A stretch of 64,000 nt of DNA from Candidatus Pedobacter colombiensis (GTDB taxonomy: Bacteria; Bacteroidota; Bacteroidia; Sphingobacteriales; Sphingobacteriaceae): the NCBI GenBank assembly GCA_029202485.1, contig CP119313.1, positions 3,906,001-3,970,000 on the forward strand, read 5' to 3'. Below are positions 51,154 through 59,080 of this stretch, one piece after another. A program made the translations under genes and the position numbers. Under the pieces are notes generated by a model. That model was not told where the DNA came from, ran no database searches, and saw nothing but the letters and a program-made list of their open reading frames with translations. The number at the start of each line of letters is the position of its first letter. The first letter of the stretch is position 1.

Positions 51154-54100
51154 TTAAAATGAGAAAGTCACACCAAAAAAGAGTTCACGCGGTAAAGGCA
51201 GAGAGGTAAACCCTTGCTCCGTTGCAGCTCCTGTACCTCCAGTGGTATTCACCTCAGCAGTTTCAGGATCTATATCAGTCCCTTTAGCCGTAATCCTAAA
51301 CAAGTTGCGCCCCTGAACAAACACCTTCGCATTACTCATTTTAAGCTTCTTCGCGAATTTTTCGAAATTGTAAGACAAAGTCAGATCCCTAAGCTTTACG
51401 TAACTGGCATTACCGATCAATGCATCTACATACGGGAAGTAGAACATGTCCATATTCCATGAATTCAGTACCGGATAAATGGTATTGTTCTCATCCCCTG
51501 GTTTCTGCCAGCGCTCGGCCACATGTCTGTTTAAATAGTTAGAACCACTGAAATTATCTTTACGATACTTATGACCCAATTTCGAGATAAACAACATCGT
51601 CAAATCCCAATTCTTATAAGTAAAAGTATTGTTAAGCGAGAGGTCAAACTTTGGACGCAATGTTCCTAAGTAAGCGACATCAGCAGTAACTGCATCCCCA
51701 GGTTTAATCACCTTATTAGCGGCATTGTAAATCTGAGTCTCACCTAAATTGCTCAACCCGGCAAAACGATAACCCCAAAGGCCGTCAGCAGGATAGCCTG
51801 CAACCAAAATACCATTTGCTCCGGCATAACTGCTGGCATAATTCCGCACAACATTATAGGTCTTTACTTTGTTGTAATTATAAGAAATGTTAGGTCCCAT
51901 GTTCCAACGGAAGTTGTTACTTCTGATCAGATCCACATTCAATGCCAGCTCAACACCACTGTTAGACATTTCACCTGCATTCTTGGTAACCGTAGCAAAA
52001 CCTGAAGTCGGATCTGCCGCCTCAGCCGCCAATAGATCAGTGCTATTTTTAGTATAATAATCAATACTGGCATTAAACCTGTTATTCCAGCCGGCAAAGT
52101 CAATCCCAAAATTAACTATATTGGTTCTTTCCCAACGCAATTGATTATTGGGAGGAGAAGCTACCCCGTATGAAACTCCACCCGTAGTATTGTTAAATGA
52201 CCCGGTAGATAAAATAAGGAAAGGTCCCTGGTTTAGTGAAATGTTACCGCTAACACCATAAGAAGCCCTGAGGTTTAACCTGCTCATCCAATCGTTTTTG
52301 AGAAAAGGTTCTTCGGCCAGTTTATAGGTTCCCCCAACCGACCATAATGGGCGGTATCTATATTTAGGATCTGTTCCAAAGAAATTTGTCAGGTCCATGC
52401 GAATACTACCGCTTAAAATAAAACGGTTGTCGTATTCGTAAGATGCATTCCCGTACCAGGAAACAAATCGATTGTCTCTATATTCATACTTTCCGGCATT
52501 CAACGAGATCTGTCTACCCATCAGCATATCAGCAGTATATACCCCTGCATTGTAATCCTTTAAATTCATCGGAACAAAAGAACCGGCAGTTGAATTATAC
52601 CCCACGCGTGTCTCTATCCTATTGTTATCGAAAGTAAGCTTACGCACTTCATTTCCGACCAATGCGGTAATACGGTGCTTATAGTTATTAAAACTGTGAT
52701 TATAATTCAGTTGGGATCTAATGGTCCAATTTTCATTGATATTTCTGCTTTCATCAATAATACTACCGTCCGGTAAATAATGATTTGCGGTATTTTTCAG
52801 AGAAGTGGCATCATTATAGGCAATTCGTACTGCATACGAATCTACATCACGCAATTCTTTTACCTGCATACTACCACGTTGCCAGCTCCCCCCAAACTCT
52901 GCCGTAAGCCCTTCAACGATATTGGCTCTTAAAAAACCGCCAAGTCGTGTTTGAAAATCCTGGGTCCTTCTGGTCATCATCGAAAGATCATTTAAAGGAA
53001 TGTTCGTCCAGCCCTTCATGCCTGGAGTTTTCTTGTAAGTGTCCACTTTATATTGGCTCAATCCCCATACTGCTGCTGGATTTCCATTCTCATCTACAAG
53101 ATTTGTATAGGGTTGCAGAATAGAAGCTGAGTTATAATTGATCATGGAAGTATAATCATTATATGGCGTAAGTCGATTGTTATACACGACATTAACTGTT
53201 ACACCTGCTGTCAAAAACTTAAAAGGCTTCCAATCATTCTTAACATCGAGGATAAGGCGATTACTGTTACTCTGGATAAAATTCTCCCTTCTATTTAATA
53301 AGTTAAGTGCTACGTTATAACTATTTTTTTCAGTCGCTCCGGAGATATTAAAGTTATGCTGATTGCTAATTTCGGGACGGAAAAATTGATCTTCAAACTG
53401 CTGAAGACCATCAACATTACGCAAGCGGTTAATTTCTGCCATGGCATCAGCCTCAGAAATTTTATTTTCTCTTACCTGCATCATCAGATAAGTCACCCTG
53501 CTCATGTTCCCTTTATCAACTGTAGAAGCATCATTTGGATCTTGCCTAAACAAATCTAACTCTGCATCAATATAATCTGAAGTTGAAGAACGATTCAAGT
53601 CGCGAAGGTTCGGTTTTGAAACAAAATTAACTAATCCATTATACGTCAACCTGGGTCCCCCATTTATCCCCGCTTTCGTAGCAATAACGATTACACCATT
53701 CGCAGCACGTGATCCGTATATTGAAGCGGAAACACCATCTTTAAGTACAGTTACACTACTGATATTGAGTGGATTTACATTTTCAATCCCGCCTTCAATA
53801 GGGTATCCATCTACAACTACAAGTGGATTCTTTTCGGCTCCAAATGTAGATACCCCTCTAATCTCTATATTCCCCTTTTTATCCAATACAACGCCGGTCA
53901 ATTGTCCCTCTAAAGCCGATTTCAGGTTTGTGGCCAATCTGGCCTCCAGCTTTTTGCCTGTTACAACCCCATACGACCCCGTTACACGCTCTTGCGATAT
54001 CGTCTGGTAACCTGTGTTGATCACTAGAGCTACCTCCGACAATTCTGACATGGACATCACCAGCGTGATCGCTCCTAAATCTATGGCACGCGTCCCTATT

Positions 54101-54741
54101 TTTATTTCTTTGGATACATAGCCCACATAAGAAATCACCAATATTGAATTTTCAGGGAGGTTTTTTAAATTGAACTCACCTTTTCTATCAGTTAGCGACA
54201 TAATTTTGTGGCCTTTAACCTGAATACTTGCTCCGGCTAAAGGCTCACCATCCTGTCCCAGCACTTTTCCTTTTACATCGATAGGTTGTAAAAAATAAGC
54301 CCTGATCCTTTCCGTCATCGTCTTCTCCCTTTCTTTAACAACGATGGTTCTATTTTCCAGCGCATAAGTGAAGGACTGATTTTGAAACAGCTGAATCAGC
54401 ACATCTCTTAATTCTTCATTATTGGCCTGAATAGAGATCAGTTTAGAATTTTTAACTAAGTTTTTTGGATAAATGAAATCATAACCACTTTGTTTACGGA
54501 TATCTTCAAAAACGGTTTCGATAGATACATTTTTATGCGAAAGACTAATCTTTTGAGCTCTGGTAGCTAAGGCTGATTGCATAAAGGCAAAAAACAACAA
54601 AATACAGGTAAAATTAATCCGCATAAGCCATTTTTTAAATTCGGTTCTTTGTAGTAAACCTGGCTGCTCTTGTCTATTTAAAGCACAAGTATTGAGCACA
54701 GTATGGTTTCCTACATTGTAGTTGTAGTAAAGTTTATACAT
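51154..54741 (-). CDS. SusC/RagA-family TonB-dependent outer-membrane transporter with STN domain
   Basis: TonB-dependent importer, about 1195 residues from the ATG at 54741. A long presequence (about 38 residues, MYKLYYNYNVGNHTV) precedes the signal peptide (LMRINFTCILLFFAFMQSAL). It has an STN domain (ISLSHKNVSIETVFEDIRKQ), a carboxypeptidase-regulatory-like domain (DVKGKVLGQDGEPLAGASIQ), the plug (INTGYQTISQERVTGSYGVV; PLVVVDGYPIEGGIENVNP) and the barrel ending ELFFGVTFSF. It partners the SusD gene 11 nt on and signals to FecR (56095-57345). The start codon sits in CAAATGTATAAA as in the first susC. Confidence 0.94.
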   Translation of the reverse strand: MYKLYYNYNVGNHTVLNTCALNRQEQPGLLQRTEFKKWLMRINFTCILLFFAFMQSALATRAQKISLSHKNVSIETVFEDIRKQSGYDFIYPKNLVKNSKLISIQANNEELRDVLIQLFQNQSFTYALENRTIVVKEREKTMTERIRAYFLQPIDVKGKVLGQDGEPLAGASIQVKGHKIMSLTDRKGEFNLKNLPENSILVISYVGYVSKEIKIGTRAIDLGAITLVMSMSELSEVALVINTGYQTISQERVTGSYGVVTGKKLEARLATNLKSALEGQLTGVVLDKKGNIEIRGVSTFGAEKNPLVVVDGYPIEGGIENVNPLNISSVTVLKDGVSASIYGSRAANGVIVIATKAGINGGPRLTYNGLVNFVSKPNLRDLNRSSTSDYIDAELDLFRQDPNDASTVDKGNMSRVTYLMMQVRENKISEADAMAEINRLRNVDGLQQFEDQFFRPEISNQHNFNISGATEKNSYNVALNLLNRRENFIQSNSNRLILDVKNDWKPFKFLTAGVTVNVVYNNRLTPYNDYTSMINYNSASILQPYTNLVDENGNPAAVWGLSQYKVDTYKKTPGMKGWTNIPLNDLSMMTRRTQDFQTRLGGFLRANIVEGLTAEFGGSWQRGSMQVKELRDVDSYAVRIAYNDATSLKNTANHYLPDGSIIDESRNINENWTIRSQLNYNHSFNNYKHRITALVGNEVRKLTFDNNRIETRVGYNSTAGSFVPMNLKDYNAGVYTADMLMGRQISLNAGKYEYRDNRFVSWYGNASYEYDNRFILSGSIRMDLTNFFGTDPKYRYRPLWSVGGTYKLAEEPFLKNDWMSRLNLRASYGVSGNISLNQGPFLILSTGSFNNTTGGVSYGVASPPNNQLRWERTNIVNFGIDFAGWNNRFNASIDYYTKNSTDLLAAEAADPTSGFATVTKNAGEMSNSGVELALNVDLIRSNNFRWNMGPNISYNYNKVKTYNVVRNYASSYAGANGILVAGYPADGLWGYRFAGLSNLGETQIYNAANKVIKPGDAVTADVAYLGTLRPKFDLSLNNTFTYKNWDLTMLFISKLGHKYRKDNFSGSNYLNRHVAERWQKPGDENNTIYPVLNSWNMDMFYFPYVDALIGNASYVKLRDLTLSYNFEKFAKKLKMSNAKVFVQGRNLFRITAKGTDIDPETAEVNTTGGTGAATEQGFTSLPLPRELFFGVTFSF

Positions 54742-54744
54742 TTG
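54716..54744 (+). promoter_or_regulatory. Candidate antisense promoter over the second susC start
   Basis: TTG at 54716-54718, 18 nt, then TACATTTG at 54737-54744, an exact TAnnTTTG match on the plus strand. The CAT within it is the susC start codon on the other strand. This is the better of the two antisense promoters. Confidence 0.5.
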
Positions 54745-54749
54745 CAATT

Positions 54750-54834
54750 CTGGTTTTAGTTGATAAATATGTTACTAGCATGTTTCAAGGAAACCTGATT
54801 ATAATCGGAGGCGCGCCAACGCCTTCGATTTTTT
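54750..54834 (+). ncRNA. Predicted cis-antisense RNA over the second susC leader
   Basis: Expected transcript of about 85 nt between the plus-strand promoter at 54716-54744 and the terminator at 54804-54834. It is complementary to the leader of susC just upstream of its start. Length, position and orientation agree with the prediction at the first locus (41235-41315), although the two RNAs share little sequence beyond a T-rich start (TTCTGG/TTCTAG). Ends are estimates; no expression data. Confidence 0.5.
54804..54834 (+). terminator. Plus-strand terminator between TlpA and susC
   Basis: ATCGGAGGCG / CGCCTTCGAT (10 pairs, one G-U, 6-nt loop) followed by TTTTT, on the strand opposite to all neighbouring genes. 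Confidence 0.8.
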
Positions 54835-54914
54835 ATATCATTCTCCTTCATTAAGATAAATTAGGCTGTTAATTAAGCCATAGAACGCCCTCCTTTCTTC
54901 CTTACGATAAAGTT

Positions 54915-56048
54915 TTAGCTATTTGGTAGTTTTCCACCGCTTTTATAAATTTTCATTGCTTCTTGTGCGCCATCTTTGACTTCCTGTTTTTGTTCCACCA
55001 GCGAAGTGTCGTTCAAGATATCGATCACCCTTTGCTGAGTTTCAATTGCTTTTTTCGAGTCTCCGGCTTTGTAATAAGCCTTTGCCAGATTGGCTACAGC
55101 AGAAGGATCTTCACTATCACATTTAGCCGCTACCTTTTCCATGAGCTTTAATGCCAATTTGTAATCAGTACTGATTTCCATGGAGACAGATTGAAGAGTT
55201 AGCGGATCATTTTCATATATTTTCATCGCTTCCAATGCATATGCATGTGCTTTCTTAACATCGCTTTGCGCTAAATACTTATACTTCTTTGCCGCCAGAC
55301 TACTTGCACCAAAAGGAGAAAGTGGCATCAACTGGTCTACTATTTCTACCGCCTTTTTATAATCTTTTGCCTTTTCAGCTGCTGTAAGCGCCTCGTTCAA
55401 AGCTTTCGACTGCACATCACGGTCATTTATTTTCTGTGCCAATTTTGCTTTTCCTTCCTCATTGTAAGTCCCTTCGATAACCATTTCCAGTGGGTCTTCC
55501 AGGGATCCGGGATGTCCAATCCAGGCAACTTTGCCCGTCTGGTCAATAATGTATGCAACAGGAATTCCAAATCTTCCTGAAGCTGCCAACCAGGTATCCC
55601 ACATCACATTGTCACGTACATCGGCTGCTACGGTATAATCCATTCCATCTCCTAAACGTTTTACAAAGCGCTCAACTTTGCTGATATAATCTCCGTTCTT
55701 ATTTTTAGCAGCAATCAATTCCTTTACATTAAAACTGATTACATCTGCATTCTTTTTGTATTTACGTGCAATTTCAGAGAGATGCGGCATACTCGCTCTA
55801 CATGGCCCACACCAGGTGGCCCAAAACTCTACCACATACACCCTTCCCTGTTCAAATTTGGTAATCGGCTTCCCTTTGATCCATTTCTCGGCCACTATTG
55901 CAGGTGCTGCGTCACCAACCTTTAAGGTAATAGGCGGTCTTTGCGGATTCTTGCTGGCAGGTGCGCCTGATTGCGCATAAGCATTTGATAAACCGAGCGT
56001 AACGATGATTAAAAACGCTGAAGTTTTTGATTTGAAAAAATGGTTCAT
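54915..56048 (-). CDS. TlpA-like thioredoxin (WCGPC) with helical C-terminus
   Basis: Periplasmic redox protein of 377 residues. Signal peptide (FLIIVTLGLSNAYAQ), then a thioredoxin domain (about 42-190) with redox Cys C80 and C83 in FWATWCGPCRASMP and cis-Pro region GIPVAYIIDQTGK. The C-terminal 170 residues are TPR-like helices (QSKALNEALTAAEKAKDYKK, VANLAKAYYKAGDSKKAIET). In the second locus it lies between fecR and susC (47 nt after fecR), whereas in the first locus the TlpA gene comes last. Probably supports folding or reduction of an imported or secreted substrate. Confidence 0.9.
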   Translation of the reverse strand: MNHFFKSKTSAFLIIVTLGLSNAYAQSGAPASKNPQRPPITLKVGDAAPAIVAEKWIKGKPITKFEQGRVYVVEFWATWCGPCRASMPHLSEIARKYKKNADVISFNVKELIAAKNKNGDYISKVERFVKRLGDGMDYTVAADVRDNVMWDTWLAASGRFGIPVAYIIDQTGKVAWIGHPGSLEDPLEMVIEGTYNEEGKAKLAQKINDRDVQSKALNEALTAAEKAKDYKKAVEIVDQLMPLSPFGASSLAAKKYKYLAQSDVKKAHAYALEAMKIYENDPLTLQSVSMEISTDYKLALKLMEKVAAKCDSEDPSAVANLAKAYYKAGDSKKAIETQQRVIDILNDTSLVEQKQEVKDGAQEAMKIYKSGGKLPNS

Positions 56049-56094
56049 TGTTTAGGTTTTATATATAATTGTTAGTTGATTATTCCATTTTAGG

Positions 56095-57345
56095 TTAAGG
56101 CATAACGATCAGCCTTTTTTCTGAACCAGGAGATACTGCATCCTCAAGCTTAAAATGAACTTTATTTGTTTCCTGAAGTACTTTTAAGACTTCTGTTAGA
56201 TTTTTAGACCTTGAAATCGTTCCAGCCAATTCCTCTTCTGTAATATTCCCCTTGTAAACAATGTCTACGTTATACCACCGGGAAATCTGGCGCATAATGG
56301 TTTTGATATCTGTGTCAAATATAAAATCGCCATTTTTCCAATCCAGAACAGTGGCTGGATTTACCTCGACAACCTTAATGCTTTCACTATTTTTTGCAAT
56401 TATACTTTGTTGATTAGGCTTTAAAAGCTGGGAGTTAGGTTTGACCTGCTGTTCATTTTTAGGTCTGAAATTGGTAGAGGTGACAGAAACAAGGACAGCG
56501 CCTTCAATTAAAGTTGTCTTTACCGCTGCTTCGTCGGGGTAATTATTTATATTGAAATGTGTACCCAGAACTTCTACTTGTTGCGTTGCTGTTTTTACAA
56601 TAAAAGGCATTTTTTTAGTTGGAGATTTGTGGAGCTTAGTCACTTCAAAATAAGCTTCACCACTTAGCTGCACAACCCGTTCATTCCCTTCAAATACAGC
56701 AGGATATTTAAGCGTTGATGCTGCATTTAACCACACCTTCGTTCCATCGGAGAGTACAATCTGATATTGCCCGCCCCTTGGTGTTGTCAATACAACCTGT
56801 TGATTCTTAATCTTTCCTTTGCTTATAATTTTTGTACCATCATTATAAGTTAATTCATTCGCTTTGGTAATGACACTCTGTTTATCGCCACTTAATTCAA
56901 CCGTTCTGCCATCTGCGAGTGTCAATATAGCCTTATTACTGCCTGGAGGAACGTCGTTTGTTGCGGTTAAACTGTTGATAATTTTCTCCCTATCAGGAGC
57001 TGGATTATAAAAATAGATCCCAATGGAGATCATAGCTAAGACCGCGGCGGCTGCCATCCATGAATAGTTCCTTTTTCTTATACTATGTTTATTTTCCTCC
57101 GCTATTCTTGTCTTTATGCTTTCAAAAGATGCATCAACGCGATATGCATTCATGAGCGCCAAAGCTTTGTCTTTTTGATCCTCGCTTTTTAACTCATTAA
57201 ACAGATCCAAATTTTCTGAGCTTAAATTCAGCCATGCTTCCAGCTCTTCCCTTTCCGGTTCGGAAATGGAAGAATTTCGATAACTCGTGATCAAGTAGAT
57301 TACCCGCTGCGCCTTTTCAATTTCAGTTCGATTCATAAATCTCAT
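56095..57345 (-). CDS. FecR-type anti-sigma factor/transmembrane sensor
   Basis: 416 residues. Cytoplasmic sigma-binding part to about 85, membrane helix MAAAAVLAMISIGIYFYN, FecR domain (NDVPPGSNKAILTLADGRTV, TPRGGQYQIVLSDGTKVW, ATQQVEVLGTHFNINNY) and C-terminal DUF4974 (ISRWYNVDIVYKGNITEEEL). The first ATG is used; a second ATG three codons later (57336) is equally good. It pairs with the sigma factor 73 nt upstream and the STN domain of the downstream SusC. Confidence 0.93.
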   Translation of the reverse strand: MRFMNRTEIEKAQRVIYLITSYRNSSISEPEREELEAWLNLSSENLDLFNELKSEDQKDKALALMNAYRVDASFESIKTRIAEENKHSIRKRNYSWMAAAAVLAMISIGIYFYNPAPDREKIINSLTATNDVPPGSNKAILTLADGRTVELSGDKQSVITKANELTYNDGTKIISKGKIKNQQVVLTTPRGGQYQIVLSDGTKVWLNAASTLKYPAVFEGNERVVQLSGEAYFEVTKLHKSPTKKMPFIVKTATQQVEVLGTHFNINNYPDEAAVKTTLIEGAVLVSVTSTNFRPKNEQQVKPNSQLLKPNQQSIIAKNSESIKVVEVNPATVLDWKNGDFIFDTDIKTIMRQISRWYNVDIVYKGNITEEELAGTISRSKNLTEVLKVLQETNKVHFKLEDAVSPGSEKRLIVMP

Positions 57346-57418
57346 TTAAATACAATACGACATCGATCAGAAAAAGTACCGAAAAATTAATTTATATTTT
57401 TAATGGGTCTCTTTTGGC

Positions 57419-57979
57419 CTACATATACATGCAAAGCAATAAAAATCCACTTTTGGAAAGTTTCTGTTTAAGTAGTTTTACACCCATACTTTTTTGATTT
57501 TTAACAGTCTGGATAGAGATATCGAGTGCTTTGGCTATCTCATCATTTTTTAAGCCTTCCAAAAAACTTAAGCTGATGACCTTTGAACATTGTACAGGAA
57601 GTTTATTGATTTCACGATAAATTTCGGCCCATACTTCGGTACGGATCATTTCTTCTATGAAATTTTTGTCTGATGAGAGTCCATTCGCGATAAAAGTGTG
57701 TCTATCTTCTGCCCGCTTAGCAATTTTCAAAAAATCCAGACAAGAATTTCGGGTGGCGACATATAAAGATGATTGTGCGTGCTGAATGCTCTCAAACAAC
57801 TCCTTTTGACGCCAGAGTTTAAGAAATAAGTTATTAATAACATCTTCTGCATCTTCCTGATCGATGTATTTTTGAGCAAAAAAACACAATGGCGCAAAAT
57901 AACTTCTGTACATTTCTTCAAACGCGTCTTCTTTCCCCATATTAATGGGTAATCCGTTTGTTATTGAGGCTGTTTCCAT
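57419..57979 (-). CDS. ECF sigma factor, SusCD-linked (FecI-like)
   Basis: About 186 residues from the ATG at 57979 (a GTG two codons earlier is in frame). Region 2: FEEMYRSYFAPLCFFAQKYI and QEDAEDVINNLFLKLW. Region 4: INKLPVQCSKVISLSFLEGL and NDEIAKALDISIQTVKNQKS. Heads the second locus. From sequence it is only distantly similar to the sigma factor of the first locus, so the two loci are likely to answer to different ligands. Confidence 0.92.
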   Translation of the reverse strand: METASITNGLPINMGKEDAFEEMYRSYFAPLCFFAQKYIDQEDAEDVINNLFLKLWRQKELFESIQHAQSSLYVATRNSCLDFLKIAKRAEDRHTFIANGLSSDKNFIEEMIRTEVWAEIYREINKLPVQCSKVISLSFLEGLKNDEIAKALDISIQTVKNQKSMGVKLLKQKLSKSGFLLLCMYM

Positions 57980-58138
57980 TTTCACAGCAAGGTTTAATTA
58001 TAGCAAGCGAATATACATTTTAATATTAAAACAACTAAAAACTGTTGGTGGAGCTGCAGTAAAACCTACTCCTTTGAATATCAAGTGTAAAACAATTGTT
58101 ATACAATAAACAAACATCTTATACAGGCAGCACAACTA

Positions 58139-58168
58139 TTGGATATTCCTTTTCAAAGTTTATTTTTG
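58139..58168 (+). promoter_or_regulatory. Promoter of the lipoprotein gene at 58192
   Basis: TTG at 58139-58141, exactly 19 nt, then TATTTTTG at 58161-58168: a full match to the Bacteroidota housekeeping promoter. It places the start near 58174 and rules out a longer frame beginning at 58096. Confidence 0.75.
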
Positions 58169-58191
58169 CAAAAAACATTCTAACCAACATT

Positions 58192-58992
58192 ATGAAAAAC
58201 ATATTCTACGCCCTCGGCTTGTCAGTTCTTTTATTTAGCTGTAAACAACAGGAAATTACCGCTAACTATACTCCAAGAGTATTAACTGCAAATGAAAAAT
58301 TTAATGAATCCTATGATGGAAAAGACAGCGTATTTACCATTCTTCAAAAGAAAGATCAAAATACAAGTGAGATCAAAGAAGAATTTAATGTAAAATTTAA
58401 AGACACGCTTGTAAAAATCCAGATCAACAAGGCCGATCTAAATTCAGCAACTGATAAATTTGCGTCTGTTCAATTTGTAAACACCCAAAAAACTGCACTC
58501 CTTGTTCAGCTGGCTGATAATTCGGGCTTAGCTGCTCCATCCTATTTATTAGCCTTAAAAAATGGCAAACTGGATGTAGTAAGCTTTTACAGACCATCAA
58601 CAGGAAAAGAGGACACCAAATATACCACCGGCTTAAACAAATTAGGAAGAGCTGGCTACCTGGTTAACAATGATTTTTTCATCACCAATGTTAATGCACA
58701 TGTTTATTTGATTAAAAGACAAAATCCTGAAGAAAGGATACAAGGAGAATTCATTTTAAATTCGCCGGATAAAGCTACTTTAGTATTTCTTACCCCTTCA
58801 TCTTTATACCAGGTTCATTACCCAAGTGATGAGGTATTTAATGAGAAATTGACAAAACAAGCTCCTCAAACACCTACCGAAATATCGGATTGGATTAAGA
58901 ATAACTATAGCTGGACAAAGAATAAAAAAGGCATCACTTTTTTAAAATTTAGCGACAGCAACAGAATTGTTGACATTAGAGAATTTCGATAG
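58192..58992 (+). CDS. Hypothetical lipoprotein (266 aa)
   Basis: Signal peptide with lipobox MKNIFYALGLSVLLFSCKQQ. The mature protein of about 248 residues has no family I recognise; it is rich in beta-type segments (DSVFTILQKKDQNTSEIKEE, FASVQFVNTQKTALLVQLAD, STGKEDTKYTTGLNKLG) and ends IKNNYSWTKNKKGITFLKFS before DSNRIVDIREFR. Start fixed by the promoter at 58139-58168. The M3 peptidase gene follows after a long inverted repeat. Confidence 0.75.
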   Translation: MKNIFYALGLSVLLFSCKQQEITANYTPRVLTANEKFNESYDGKDSVFTILQKKDQNTSEIKEEFNVKFKDTLVKIQINKADLNSATDKFASVQFVNTQKTALLVQLADNSGLAAPSYLLALKNGKLDVVSFYRPSTGKEDTKYTTGLNKLGRAGYLVNNDFFITNVNAHVYLIKRQNPEERIQGEFILNSPDKATLVFLTPSSLYQVHYPSDEVFNEKLTKQAPQTPTEISDWIKNNYSWTKNKKGITFLKFSDSNRIVDIREFR

Positions 58993-58999
58993 CGTATCA

Positions 59000-59080
59000 C
59001 ATTAGGGATATTGGTCTTATAAAGAACTAATCGGCACAAAATTTTGTACATTAGATCAAAAGAAAACCAATATCCTAATG
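59000..59080. repeat. 81-nt segment bounded by long inverted repeats, covering the peptidase start codon
   Basis: Left arm CATTAGGGATATTGGTCTT (59000-59018), right arm AAAACCAATATCCTAATG (59063-59080). They pair over 17 positions with one bulged G and one mismatch, leaving a 44-nt loop. The right arm ends on the ATG of the M3 peptidase gene. The left arm begins 8 nt after the upstream stop. It may fold in mRNA to hide the start codon, or be a small mobile-type remnant. Confidence 0.6.
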
